A DNA stretch of 64,000 bases from Pontibacter sp. G13 (GTDB taxonomy: Bacteria > Bacteroidota > Bacteroidia > J057): the NCBI RefSeq assembly GCF_031851795.1, contig NZ_CP134696.1, forward strand, positions 2,527,001 through 2,591,000, given 5' to 3'. Below are positions 45,965-55,555 of the stretch, piece by piece. Each line of letters opens with the position of its first letter. Positions within the stretch are counted from its first letter, which is position 1. The position numbers and the translations under genes were made by a program. The notes beneath the pieces were generated by a model. The model was not told the origin of the DNA, did not search any database, and saw only the letters and a program-made list of their open reading frames with translations.

Positions 45965-46547
45965 GTAGCAACAGGTTAGGTAGATGCTCGGACGTTCATC
46001 GTATTGATCATCTTGTCGCCTCCGGTGGGGAATTAGCGGGGTCGATTCCTCGCCCGAAAGACCAGCCGCCCTATGGGGGGTTGCGTCTGTTTTTCGCTTT
46101 TTCCTCGGTTGCACAAGTGCGTGGTTTGCATCCATAAGTGTCGGGAATCTTTCCTAACTGACTACGGTTACGGTGGCAGGGCAATGGGGATCACCAGCCT
46201 TGAAGGTCCGTGGACAATCTTCCAAAATCCGTGCATGCCAGAGGATCAACGGCTTCTTGGATGGAGGAATGAGCGGAAACATGAATAAACGCAAATGGAT
46301 GGGCGGTCAATTCAGAATTTATGGGGAAAGCCCCGAAGATACAACCAAATGATTTGATCTACCCAAACATTCGCAGACTAGGACATCCCGAGCGGGGATT
46401 TTGATTGGTGAGGGAGATTGCAGGAAGCAGGTCAATGAGATATTGGCAATTTTGACAGGGATAAAGAGGGGAATCCATCAAATATTCTCTAAAAGCCCTC
46501 AGGATGTAGATCTCTACCAGTCCTGAGAGCTTTTTAAAGGTTTTCTA
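45965..46547. other. 583-base intergenic region
   Basis: No gene seen. It holds the promoter of the caspase cluster at its left end and the terminator of the LamG gene at its right end. The rest shows no repeat or hairpin that I can support. Confidence 0.5.
46494..46536 (-). terminator. intrinsic terminator after the LamG gene
   Basis: CTCAGGA/TCCTGAG stem extended by an AAGC/GCTT pair; on the minus strand it is followed by GGGCTTTTAG, 11 bases after the stop codon. Confidence 0.65.
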
Positions 46548-47573
46548 CTAGCGCTTCACCAGCATCCTGTGCAGGATCTGATCTTCGATTTGAAGAGTCA
46601 AATGATAGGGACCATCAGGCCATGCTTCGCCGTCTAACAAGATTTCTGAAGTGCCAGCGGGCACTCGTTCCTCAGAAACCATCCTTCCATTCAGGTCGAA
46701 TACTTGGATCTCCGCCTGGACCATTTGTAGCAGTCGTACCCGGAAGGTTTTCTGGAAGGGATTGGGAAAAATCTCAATTTGGTCGGAGGTCAAATGTGAA
46801 AGGCTGGTTGTATTCACTTTGGCTACGGCCTGTATCTTAGCTTCGGTCAATGCCTTTCGAATGAGATACAGATCATCGATCAATCCCTCCCAGCTTTTGC
46901 CGAGATTGCCGCTAATATGACCGCCGACGCGAAATCCTCCTTGGCTTGCCTCGAATGCATTGGCGGCTGTGGTGGAATTATCAAACCTTCCGTTGACATA
47001 AAATCGAAAGGATTGATCTGCGGGATTGCCTACAATAGCGATATGCGTCCATTCCCCCCGGATAATCGGAGTTGCACTAGACCGCTTATCTCCTCCAACG
47101 AAAGTTCCCACCGCCAAAGGAACCCCAATGGTAGAGGTATTCAGTCCCAGAAAATATCGACTCGCTCCTGACTCATCGATATTTTTGGATTGATGCAGAA
47201 CGATATGTTCAGAACCGTGGTTTGGACTGCTGGTATTTTTCACCCAAGCACAAACGGTATAGGCAGATATCGAAGGATCCAGTAATCCATATTCGACCAA
47301 AGACAAATATTGAGCTCCATTCAACGAAAGCGCCTGTCCAAAAAATCCCTCCTGATCGAAGGCAAATCCATTCCCCAAATTGTCCACCAAAGCACCAGCT
47401 GTTCCTGAATCGTTGTTCAGATTCCCTTCGAAAGCATAATGGAAAATAGTATCACTCTGACCAATTACCCTTGAGGAAATTGTGCTAAAGAGCATAAAGA
47501 GAAAGATACCTCCCCATACGCTCAATCGAGCAGCCCTTAAGTTCGGATTAATGAGAAACAGTAAATTTTGCAT
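46548..47573 (-). CDS. LamG-domain protein with T9SS type A tail
   Basis: 341 residues from the ATG at 47573; the upstream continuation lies inside the sulfatase gene. The leader (GGIFLFMLFSTISSRVIGQ) is preceded by a basic stretch. The LamG/concanavalin fold domain spans about 40-250, with AYTVCAWVKN, RYFLGLNT, EWTHIAIVGN and GLIDDLYLIRKAL. A Por_Secre_tail follows (IFPNPFQKTFRVRLL, GPYHLTLQI). It probably binds glycan at the cell surface. It is paralogous to the protein at 49597. The start overlaps the sulfatase 3' end by 26 bases, so the two are translationally coupled. Confidence 0.85.
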   Translation of the reverse strand: MQNLLFLINPNLRAARLSVWGGIFLFMLFSTISSRVIGQSDTIFHYAFEGNLNNDSGTAGALVDNLGNGFAFDQEGFFGQALSLNGAQYLSLVEYGLLDPSISAYTVCAWVKNTSSPNHGSEHIVLHQSKNIDESGASRYFLGLNTSTIGVPLAVGTFVGGDKRSSATPIIRGEWTHIAIVGNPADQSFRFYVNGRFDNSTTAANAFEASQGGFRVGGHISGNLGKSWEGLIDDLYLIRKALTEAKIQAVAKVNTTSLSHLTSDQIEIFPNPFQKTFRVRLLQMVQAEIQVFDLNGRMVSEERVPAGTSEILLDGEAWPDGPYHLTLQIEDQILHRMLVKR

Positions 47574-49506
47574 AATAGACCTTTTGACTATTTTCAACTT
47601 GAAGGACATACACCCCATTGCCGAGTGAAGCAGTCGGAATTTGAACCAAACTCGATTGGATCTTTGCGCGACTGATCTGCTTTCCAGCCAACGACCGAAG
47701 GGTAATGGTACTCTGGCCATGAATTTGATTGAGTCTCAAAGTCCGATAAAGATCATGAGATTCTCCCAACACCTGAATTCCCGTCCATTCAAAGTCAGCG
47801 TCTAGGTTCGTCGACACAATGGTCAATAGTCGGTTGTTTGGCACCCCCACCTCTTGGGCCTTAGTATTCCAAGCGATCATCATTTCCTGCAATCGCAAAG
47901 GTTCTACAGTAGCGAGATTATTCAGCTCGCACGGATCAGTCCCCATGTTGTAAAGTTCGAGTTCATGAGCCGGCGAGCTTCCGTCTGAGAATGCAAAATT
48001 TTTGGTGACAAACTTGTAGTTGTCCTTGAACAGAGCTCGGTTGGACTCGTGTTCCTGAAAAATCTGGCGTTCAGGGATTTGCCCACCTTGGAAGTGCGGG
48101 ATCAAGCTTTCTCCCTCCATAGGTAGGACTGGATGACTTTCGAAGGTACTAGGGTATTGAGCTCCGATCAATTCCACGATGGTAGGCACCACATCGATCA
48201 GATGCGTAGGCTGATCTTCCCAGCGTCCGGGGTTTTGAATGCCCTGTGGGTAAAAGAAGATTGCAGGAGAACGGATTCCCCCTTCATGCACAAAATGCTT
48301 ATACAATCGGAAGGGGGTATTATTTACATTAGCCCAGCCGCTTCCGACATTCACTCTAGGAAAGGAGGCGGGATCATTCGGTTGCCCCATGACGGCCAGA
48401 TCCGACTCCTCGCGTGCATCCGGATTCCCGAAAAGACCGCCTTCGTAATTGCCCCCATTATCCGCTAGGATGATGATCAGTGTGTTGTCAAGTTGATGGG
48501 TTTGATTCAAGAGATCAACGACCTTTTTGATGTTGTCATCAATCTTTTCCACCATTGCTGCATACAGAGCCATCCTCCTAACTTGATCCTTTTGCCGTTT
48601 CAGATCGAGGGTTTCCCAAGCAGGAATTGGCGTTTGGGCAGGAGCCACTGCATCTCCCCGCTCAGACATTTCATATTCCCCCGTAATCGCACCTATCGCC
48701 AATTGCTTGTTCATGCGAAAACGCCTAGTCGAATCCCAGCCTACCTCATATCGAAACACATCCACATCTGCGGTATCGGAGTCGCCCACATCGGTATATT
48801 TGTCCGCGACATCAGCAGGTGCATGAATCGGCCAATGCGTCGCATTGAAGGCCATGTAGAGGAAGAAAGGCTTGTTGTCGTTTTTGCCATTGTGATGTTG
48901 GATGAAATCTACGCTATAGTCTCCGATCGCATCTGTCTGGTAAAATTGCGTTCCAGTATAAGGATCCCATGGTATTTCATTGTTGAGGGACTTCAGGCCG
49001 TATTCGTTGATGTCCCAAAAGCTTTTGATATTGGCACCGTCCACATTGTTACCCATACCAAACCCATGTTGAAAGCCTCGATTAAAGGGATCTCGTAAGG
49101 TATTAAGTTTGCCCAGATGCCACTTCCCAGATAAATAGGTCCGATATCCATTGGCACTCAATAGCTCAGCCAAGGTCAGATTGTTGTCCGTGCGAAGATT
49201 GGGCAAGGATTGGGCAGGATTGACAGCAACTTGGTGGGTGTAGAGTCCTGTCAGGAGGGCACATCGTGTGGGCGAACAACGAGCAGCGTTGTAAAATCGT
49301 CGGTACCGAAGGCCTTGAGCAGCGAGACTATCCATAGTGGGCGTATGAATTTCGCTCCCGTAGCATCCAAAATCCGCATACCCAAGGTCATCGACCAAGA
49401 TCAGGACCACATTGGGCGGAGTTTGAGCCCGCACCCTGAGAATGCTTGAATTCCACATCAGCAGGCAGGCACCGATGATTGCCAAAAAGTAGGATTGATG
49501 TTTCAT
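47548..49506 (-). CDS. secreted type I sulfatase with T9SS type A tail
   Basis: 652 residues from the ATG at 49506 (leader YFLAIIGACLLMWNSSI). Metal-binding Asp pair in LILVDDLGYADFG (Asp39, Asp40). The formylglycine motif is CSPTR (Cys77-Arg81), which becomes formylglycine and forms the sulfate hemiacetal. SGKWHLG and FLYMAFNATHWPIH are further family landmarks. The last ~80 residues are a Por_Secre_tail, so the enzyme is exported across the outer membrane. It removes sulfate esters from a polysaccharide; the sugar is unknown. It lies between two LamG genes in a polysaccharide-utilisation locus. Confidence 0.93.
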   Translation of the reverse strand: MKHQSYFLAIIGACLLMWNSSILRVRAQTPPNVVLILVDDLGYADFGCYGSEIHTPTMDSLAAQGLRYRRFYNAARCSPTRCALLTGLYTHQVAVNPAQSLPNLRTDNNLTLAELLSANGYRTYLSGKWHLGKLNTLRDPFNRGFQHGFGMGNNVDGANIKSFWDINEYGLKSLNNEIPWDPYTGTQFYQTDAIGDYSVDFIQHHNGKNDNKPFFLYMAFNATHWPIHAPADVADKYTDVGDSDTADVDVFRYEVGWDSTRRFRMNKQLAIGAITGEYEMSERGDAVAPAQTPIPAWETLDLKRQKDQVRRMALYAAMVEKIDDNIKKVVDLLNQTHQLDNTLIIILADNGGNYEGGLFGNPDAREESDLAVMGQPNDPASFPRVNVGSGWANVNNTPFRLYKHFVHEGGIRSPAIFFYPQGIQNPGRWEDQPTHLIDVVPTIVELIGAQYPSTFESHPVLPMEGESLIPHFQGGQIPERQIFQEHESNRALFKDNYKFVTKNFAFSDGSSPAHELELYNMGTDPCELNNLATVEPLRLQEMMIAWNTKAQEVGVPNNRLLTIVSTNLDADFEWTGIQVLGESHDLYRTLRLNQIHGQSTITLRSLAGKQISRAKIQSSLVQIPTASLGNGVYVLQVENSQKVYYAKFTVSH

Positions 49507-49522
49507 GTGGTAGGGTCTGAAG

Positions 49523-49570
49523 AAAAAAAGACATGATATTTCTCCAGATCGGAGAGATATCATGTCTTTC
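49523..49570 (-). terminator. strong terminator between LamG gene and sulfatase
   Basis: AAAGACATGATAT pairs with ATATCATGTCTTT, with an inner TCTCC/GGAGA stem. On the minus strand it is followed by TTTTTTTC. It lies after the stop of the LamG gene at 49597 and before the sulfatase start, so the sulfatase either has its own promoter or depends on read-through. Confidence 0.9.
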
Positions 49571-49596
49571 AGTATCATGAATCCAAAACGAAAATA

Positions 49597-50598
49597 TTAG
49601 TTCTGCTTAATGAACTTTCTGATCGCTTGCGCGTTCTTGGCTTGCAATTTCAACGTGTACACGCCAGTAGGCAGATTGGACAGGTCGAGTTGAGTAGTTC
49701 CTCCATAGAAGGAGTGATCCATGACGAGCTGACCGATTTCGGAGTAAATGTATATCCGAGCAGAAGTCGCATTGGGCAAATCCACATGAAGTAGGTCAGA
49801 GGTAGGATTTGGGTAGACGTTGATGGGAAGCTCAACAGGTTTGAGGACAGAGCTGTTGTTCAATCCTGCCACAGCCATCAATTCATCCTCATTCAATGCT
49901 TTGCTGATGAGATACAAATCATCTATCAAGCCTGGCCAAGTAGCCAATTTCTTTTGGTTGGTTCCTCCTTGGTGTCTTCCTACTTGAAACCCTCCGGTTG
50001 AGGCTTCAAATTCATTTACCTTCACTACAGTATCCAACACGCCATCCACATACAGGCTGATGGTCGAATCCTGGTATTTTCCGACTGCAGCTACGTGATA
50101 CCACACATCTCTTTCTAGCATCATCGTTCCTCTTGCGGCCGCTCCGGAAACAAATGATCCAGCCACCAAGGTATCGCTGAGGTTGACTCCAGTGTTATTT
50201 CCAATAAAGGCCAAATAGTAACGCGTAGCTCCGGTTCCACCTTTTTGGTGCAATACGATATGCTCAAATTGCTTGTCAAGCGCACTTTTGTTTTTCAACC
50301 AAGCGCACACAGTAAAATCGCTCGCAACAGGCTCAAACAACCCCTCTTGCTGAATGGTAAGGTGCGTATTGCTTTCGCCACTCAACGCCAGCGCATTCCC
50401 ATGCACCCCTACAGAGTCGACGCTCCAGAAATCGTTACTAGCGGAAATGGTATCTTCAAGTAGCACATTGTTTCCGCTGACATCATTCAGGTTTCCATCA
50501 AAGGAAAAGTGAAAGATGGTGTCATTCTGCGCGGAAAGGGACATGCTGATACATGCAAATAAAGCAGTCAGCACCATGTGTAAAGGTCTAGTAGTCAT
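49597..50598 (-). CDS. LamG-domain protein with T9SS type A tail
   Basis: 333 residues. Signal peptide (MVLTALFACISMSLSAQ). LamG domain with FHFSFDGNLNDVSGN, DFTVCAWLKN, VWYHVAAVGK and GLIDDLYLISKAL, then a Por_Secre_tail (VYPNPTSDLLHVDL, GVYTLKLQA). It shares many blocks with the protein at 46548, which shows duplication on either side of the sulfatase. Probably a surface glycan-binding protein. It is transcribed away from the regulator gene at 51359. Confidence 0.88.
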   Translation of the reverse strand: MTTRPLHMVLTALFACISMSLSAQNDTIFHFSFDGNLNDVSGNNVLLEDTISASNDFWSVDSVGVHGNALALSGESNTHLTIQQEGLFEPVASDFTVCAWLKNKSALDKQFEHIVLHQKGGTGATRYYLAFIGNNTGVNLSDTLVAGSFVSGAAARGTMMLERDVWYHVAAVGKYQDSTISLYVDGVLDTVVKVNEFEASTGGFQVGRHQGGTNQKKLATWPGLIDDLYLISKALNEDELMAVAGLNNSSVLKPVELPINVYPNPTSDLLHVDLPNATSARIYIYSEIGQLVMDHSFYGGTTQLDLSNLPTGVYTLKLQAKNAQAIRKFIKQN

Positions 50599-51358
50599 AA
50601 ATTTGTCTTAAAAAAAACAGATGGGTTAGCGGCTCCGGGACACGTGTATCTCTGTGTTATTAAACTAAAGGCACATAGATCGGAAGTCCTCTCTTTGAGG
50701 AGGGAACCAGAAATGTTTCGAGCTTACAGGATGTCGAATAATTCGAATCATGATTGCTTAAAACATCGGATTAAAAGTAGACCAAGGCCGAAACGATCCA
50801 TGTAAAGTTTGTCCAGAACATTGGGAATAAGGTCCATACATGAGGTAACTGGACCAATGTAACCACCTAATTGACAAGCCACTCCGTATTCACGCCCCTC
50901 CTTGATTATGTTAGGTGATTATATGCCTCCTATGGAACGGGACGGTTTTTCATCAGCGGAAATCCAGTCCATTTTATTTTCCTTTTTTGGGACTGATCCC
51001 ATTGATCGTGCGCATCGAATGCTTTTCGCTGATGAATGATCAGGAATGTGATGATTTGCGGATCAACCAATTTTCTAAATCATTCCAATGAAAGAAGAAG
51101 CTAGAACTGGTATAGAAAAGGTGCAATTGACTGTGCTTTTGGTTTCCTGGCTCCTTTGGTAGAGACATCCTCTTCCAATTCATTCACGACCTCAAGGAGG
51201 AATCAAAAAAGATGAATAGTATCCATCAAGTACTATTCTGATTTTCGTAAATACACACCTGGATTCACGATTTGGTTCCTCGTTCCCAATAGGTTCAGCT
51301 GAATAATATTCTTATTTTCAAGACAATCACTACTCCTACTCTCCAAGAATCTTCGGTT
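50599..51358. other. 760-base intergenic region between divergent locus genes
   Basis: No gene. It holds the promoters of the LamG/sulfatase genes (leftward) and of the hybrid regulator (rightward). The near-perfect 13-base palindrome TCGAATAATTCGA (50734-50746) and a TCCTC/GAGGA inverted repeat are candidate control elements, but neither matches a site I can name. Confidence 0.45.
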
Positions 51359-54300
51359 ATGAGACTGCTACTGTTATCCTTTATTCTCACTACCTGCCTA
51401 GCTTCTCAGGCTTGGGCCCAACAGGTAGATTTTGAAAAGATCACCACACAAGATGGACTTTCCCACAGCACCGTATTTTCAATTTGTCAGGACGGTGCTG
51501 GCTATCTGTGGTTTGGTACTAGAGATGGGCTCAATCGGTACGATAGTTATGATATCCAAACCTACTACCAAGGAGATCGAGGATTGCTCCATGATGAAAT
51601 CATCGCGCTAGAAGCTGTAGGAGATACAGGTCTGTATATTGGCACTCCGAAGGGCGCTAGTTATTACGACTATGCGAGAGACACTTTTCTGACCATTTCC
51701 TATAACCAAAAATCCCTGGGTCGAGTCAATGACATCAAAGTCATCGATCCTTTCGGAGTATTTATTTGCACCAAAAATGGAGTTTACCGGGTCTGGGGAG
51801 CTGATTCGGTCACATTGGTTACTGATAAATTCTCGGCCCAACGGATCGCAAGATTTGAAGCAGGCCTAGTGTGGGTCGCCCGAAACAACGGCAGACTGAT
51901 CCTTATGGATCACCAAGGCCAGATCGTACGGCGCTTGTCCCCACAGAAAAATGGGTCCAATAAATCTCGCGTACCGCAGCTGAGATTAAATGCACTATAC
52001 ACAGATGCGGAAAACCGTACTTGGCTAGCCACTAATCAGGGTTTATGGATATACTCCTTAGAAGCGGATAACTTTGTGAAAGTGGACTGGAATCCAGGCG
52101 GGAACGAGCTAGAAAGTCAATTTATCCGGTCGTTGACTTCTGACGAAGATGGTGACCTATGGATAGGGACAGAAGCTGGGTTGTACATTTTCAACCCGAA
52201 TTCGGGAAAGACCGAGCACTACAATCAAGGATTTTCCAACCAGCCCAGCACGCTCAGTGACAAAGCGGTTTATAGTACCTATCGAAGCCGAGAGGGGATC
52301 ATCTGGATCGGCACCTATTTTGGCGGGGTCAATTATTCGAAGCCTTCTGAGAAGACCTTTCACAAAATGATGGCCGATGGAGGGATCAACGGTCTCGGCG
52401 GGAAGGCTGTCAGCGATATGATCATGTCAGCCAAAAATCAGCTGTGGATCGGCACTGAAGATGGAGGAATCACCATCATCGACCCAAAGACCCAACAGAA
52501 GCGATATCTGAAACATGATCCCCAAGACCCCTACAGCCTCTCATCCAACAATGTACTTTCGCTTCATCAAGATCGACAAGGAAATGTATGGGTAGGCAAT
52601 TTCATAGGAGGTTTGAACCGTTATGACCCTTCCTCAAAGCGATTTTATCACTACCTCCCACAAGGCAAATCCCATCAGCGCATGAGTAAGGACGTTTTTG
52701 CGCTGTTTCAGGACCAACAAGATCGAATGTGGATAGGCACCCGAGGAGGACTATTTCAATACGATTACGATCAGGATACTTTGATGCCCGCTTGGCCCAA
52801 GATTTTTGGAAAAAGATTCATTCAGGACATTGGCCAAGATCGCTCCGGAGATTTATGGTTTTGTACCCTTGGAAGGGGATTGTATCGGTATGTCCAGTCA
52901 CAGGACACGATGATTCTTTACCAGAAATCGGCATATCCCGGATTAAAGACCAACATGCTCCTCAGCTTTTTCGAAGATAGCCGAGGCCAAATTTGGCTAG
53001 GAACCTCCAGAGGGGGAGCTGTCGTATTCGATCCTCAACAGGAGGAATTCACCACTTATGGGGTAGAGGAAGGACTGACTGACAACAATGTGCACCAAAT
53101 TCAGGAAGATAAACAAGGCCGGATATGGCTCTCCACCAATCGGGGATTATTCATTTACAGCCCTGACCTGGATCGGTTTTCATCCGCCAACATGAGCTAC
53201 AGCCTCCCTAGTCATCAATTCAACCTCAGGTCCTCTCTTTCGCTAGATGATGGAACCCTCATGTTCGGTACAGTCAACGGTCTCTGCTACTTTCACCCAG
53301 ATAGCATTTCTCTCGCCCAAAGTGAGCCAAATCTCCACTTCACAGGACTCCGATTGTTTTCGGAACCTATCTCCCCCCAAGCTGACGGAATCCTCCAACA
53401 GCATATCGATTTCACGGATTCATTGGTGGTCGGATATTCACAAAACGTATTGGGGTTTGACTTCACAGCAATCGATCACCTTTCCCCCGGTAATTTGCAC
53501 TATGCATATTATTTGGAAGGATTTGAGAATCAATGGAATTACGTGGCAGATGAACGAAAAGCCACGTACACCAATCTCTCACCCGGTCAATACATATTGC
53601 ATCTACAAGCAAGCCTGAATCCAAAAGGGGATGCGATCGCTCAAAGAAGCCTCGTGCTTACGGTCCTTCCCCCTTGGTGGCTGACTCGGTGGGCCATTTG
53701 GGGATACATCCTCTTGTTGGGTTTGATTCTATTCGCCTATGCCCGCTTTTCTCGATTTTTGAATCAGCAACGATTGAATCTCAAGGTCGAACGAATGGAA
53801 AAGGAGCAAGTCAAAGAATTGAATCAGCATAAAATCAACTTCTTTACCTACATCACGCACGAATTCAAAACCCCTCTGACGCTCATCATTTCTCGACTGG
53901 ACAAAGTCTTGGATGTCGAATCAGATGAACATGCGCGCAGCCAAATCATCCCAATCAGACGTCAAGCCGCCCGACTTCAGCATTTGATTACTCAGCTGAT
54001 GGAATTCAGAAGGGTTGAATCCGACCATGCACAGGTCCGATTGGCACAGGGAGATTTGGTCCTGTTTGTCAGGGATACAATTGAGGCGTTTACTCCCCTG
54101 TATGTTCAAAAGCAGATCAACTACCGGTTTGAATGCTCACTAGATGTTTTTCATGCCTATTTTGATGCGGATAAATTGACCAAAATCCTGACCAATATTT
54201 TGTCCAATGCCATCAAGAATACCGGAGAATTGGGCGAGATCAACGTGTTGATGCGCATTGAACAAGATTCAGATCAATCTCAAGCGGCAAGTTGCTCCAT

Positions 54301-55459
54301 TGAGGTGTTGGATACGGGAATAGGGATGGTACAAAGTGAATCCGACAAAGTATTCATGCCTTTTTACCAAGCAGATCCAACCACGAATAAGGGTTCTGGC
54401 ATTGGCTTGGCCTTGGTGAATACCCTCATCAAATTATTGAAAGGGAAACTAACCATCGAAAGTAGTCCCGAACAAGGCACCCTAGTTCGTATTGAGCTAC
54501 CGATTCAATTATCCCAAGGTCAGGAGCCTTTCGGAACTGGGATGATTCGCGGCAATAAATCACTAGTGATCGATGAAGGTCTGTTTGAGGAAGAGGTTCT
54601 GCTCCCCGCCACCTCGGAAAAATCCAAACCGGAGATCTTAATTGTTGAGGACAACGAAGATTTGCTACGGTTTCTAGCGAGTCACTTTGGCGCTCAATAC
54701 CGTGTACAGACAGCTTCCAATGGGAAGAAAGCGCTGGAAAAAATCGCGAAACAACATCCCGATTTTATTCTGAGCGATGTCATGATGCCTGAGATGGGAG
54801 GTCTGGAATTGTGCCAAAAACTCAAGGAAAATGAAGCGACCTCTCATATTCCATTGGTCCTGCTCTCTGCACAGTCAGAGGTTGAGTACAAATTGAAAGG
54901 ACTCAATCAGGGAGCAGATGCCTATCTCCCAAAGCCGTTCAATTTGCGCGAAGCAGAGTTGATTATCAAAAACCTGCTAGCTACTCGTCAAAGTCTCAGA
55001 GAGTTTTTCCTACAATTTGGGCATTGGCATGGAGACGAAATTCCCACCAACAACCGGGATCAAGCCTTCCTCAGAAACATCCTGTCCCATGTCAAAAGCC
55101 ATTTCAGCGATCCGGATTTTACTGTTGCCAAACTCGCGAAGGAGGTCGGGATTAGCCGTTCGTTGCTCCATCAAAAATTGAGGAAAATTGCAGATATGAC
55201 GGCTTCTGATCTGATCAAGACCATCCGCCTTCAAAATGGTGCCCGACTCTTGGCAGATGGATACAATGTATCTGAAGCGGCTTATGATTCAGGATTTTCC
55301 GATCCCGGATATTTTGGCAGATTATTCAAGAAGCACTTTGGGATCAATCCTAGCGAATATTCCAAAGAAGGGGCCCACACAGCCTTGCGAGATATTCCCA
55401 TCATTGAATCCGCTGACTCCCTGCTGAATATTCCTTCCCCTTTGCAAGAAAAATCCTAA
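51359..55459 (+). CDS. hybrid two-component system regulator (HTCS)
   Basis: 1366 residues. Signal peptide (LLLSFILTTCLASQAWAQ). About 14 reg_prop propeller blades (WFGTRDGLNRY, LWIGTEAGLYI and so on), then Y_Y_Y (YYLEGFENQWNYV). A membrane helix (WAIWGYILLLGLILFAYA) is followed by HisKA with His834 in ITHEFKTPLTLI, an HATPase with DTGIGM and GSGIGLALV, a receiver with phospho-acceptor Asp1140 in ILSDVMMPEMGG, and an AraC-type HTH (FTVAKLAKEVGISRS, DSGFSDPGYFGRLF). It is the single-chain sensor-regulator typical of Bacteroidota polysaccharide loci. It should sense a periplasmic oligosaccharide and activate the neighbouring genes, including the SusC/D pair. Confidence 0.95.
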   Translation: MRLLLLSFILTTCLASQAWAQQVDFEKITTQDGLSHSTVFSICQDGAGYLWFGTRDGLNRYDSYDIQTYYQGDRGLLHDEIIALEAVGDTGLYIGTPKGASYYDYARDTFLTISYNQKSLGRVNDIKVIDPFGVFICTKNGVYRVWGADSVTLVTDKFSAQRIARFEAGLVWVARNNGRLILMDHQGQIVRRLSPQKNGSNKSRVPQLRLNALYTDAENRTWLATNQGLWIYSLEADNFVKVDWNPGGNELESQFIRSLTSDEDGDLWIGTEAGLYIFNPNSGKTEHYNQGFSNQPSTLSDKAVYSTYRSREGIIWIGTYFGGVNYSKPSEKTFHKMMADGGINGLGGKAVSDMIMSAKNQLWIGTEDGGITIIDPKTQQKRYLKHDPQDPYSLSSNNVLSLHQDRQGNVWVGNFIGGLNRYDPSSKRFYHYLPQGKSHQRMSKDVFALFQDQQDRMWIGTRGGLFQYDYDQDTLMPAWPKIFGKRFIQDIGQDRSGDLWFCTLGRGLYRYVQSQDTMILYQKSAYPGLKTNMLLSFFEDSRGQIWLGTSRGGAVVFDPQQEEFTTYGVEEGLTDNNVHQIQEDKQGRIWLSTNRGLFIYSPDLDRFSSANMSYSLPSHQFNLRSSLSLDDGTLMFGTVNGLCYFHPDSISLAQSEPNLHFTGLRLFSEPISPQADGILQQHIDFTDSLVVGYSQNVLGFDFTAIDHLSPGNLHYAYYLEGFENQWNYVADERKATYTNLSPGQYILHLQASLNPKGDAIAQRSLVLTVLPPWWLTRWAIWGYILLLGLILFAYARFSRFLNQQRLNLKVERMEKEQVKELNQHKINFFTYITHEFKTPLTLIISRLDKVLDVESDEHARSQIIPIRRQAARLQHLITQLMEFRRVESDHAQVRLAQGDLVLFVRDTIEAFTPLYVQKQINYRFECSLDVFHAYFDADKLTKILTNILSNAIKNTGELGEINVLMRIEQDSDQSQAASCSIEVLDTGIGMVQSESDKVFMPFYQADPTTNKGSGIGLALVNTLIKLLKGKLTIESSPEQGTLVRIELPIQLSQGQEPFGTGMIRGNKSLVIDEGLFEEEVLLPATSEKSKPEILIVEDNEDLLRFLASHFGAQYRVQTASNGKKALEKIAKQHPDFILSDVMMPEMGGLELCQKLKENEATSHIPLVLLSAQSEVEYKLKGLNQGADAYLPKPFNLREAELIIKNLLATRQSLREFFLQFGHWHGDEIPTNNRDQAFLRNILSHVKSHFSDPDFTVAKLAKEVGISRSLLHQKLRKIADMTASDLIKTIRLQNGARLLADGYNVSEAAYDSGFSDPGYFGRLFKKHFGINPSEYSKEGAHTALRDIPIIESADSLLNIPSPLQEKS

Positions 55460-55496
55460 TCCAACCTTGGTGATCTGCTCAACGATCTGGACATGA

Positions 55497-55530
55497 AAAA
55501 TCCCGAGGAATAGCACCTCGGGATTTTTTT
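55497..55530 (+). terminator. bidirectional intrinsic terminator
   Basis: AAATCCCGAGG/CCTCGGGATTT perfect 11 bp stem with a 7-base loop, followed by TTTT on the plus strand; a run of A precedes it, so it also serves the minus-strand gene ending at 55556. Confidence 0.92.
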
Positions 55531-55555
55531 ATGGGGGTAGAACCGTATTTGACGG

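Noticed and set aside
45965-46135. 57-codon upstream extension of the caspase protein
   Set aside because: It lies ahead of a clean signal peptide and would bury it; the ATG at 45964 is the better start.
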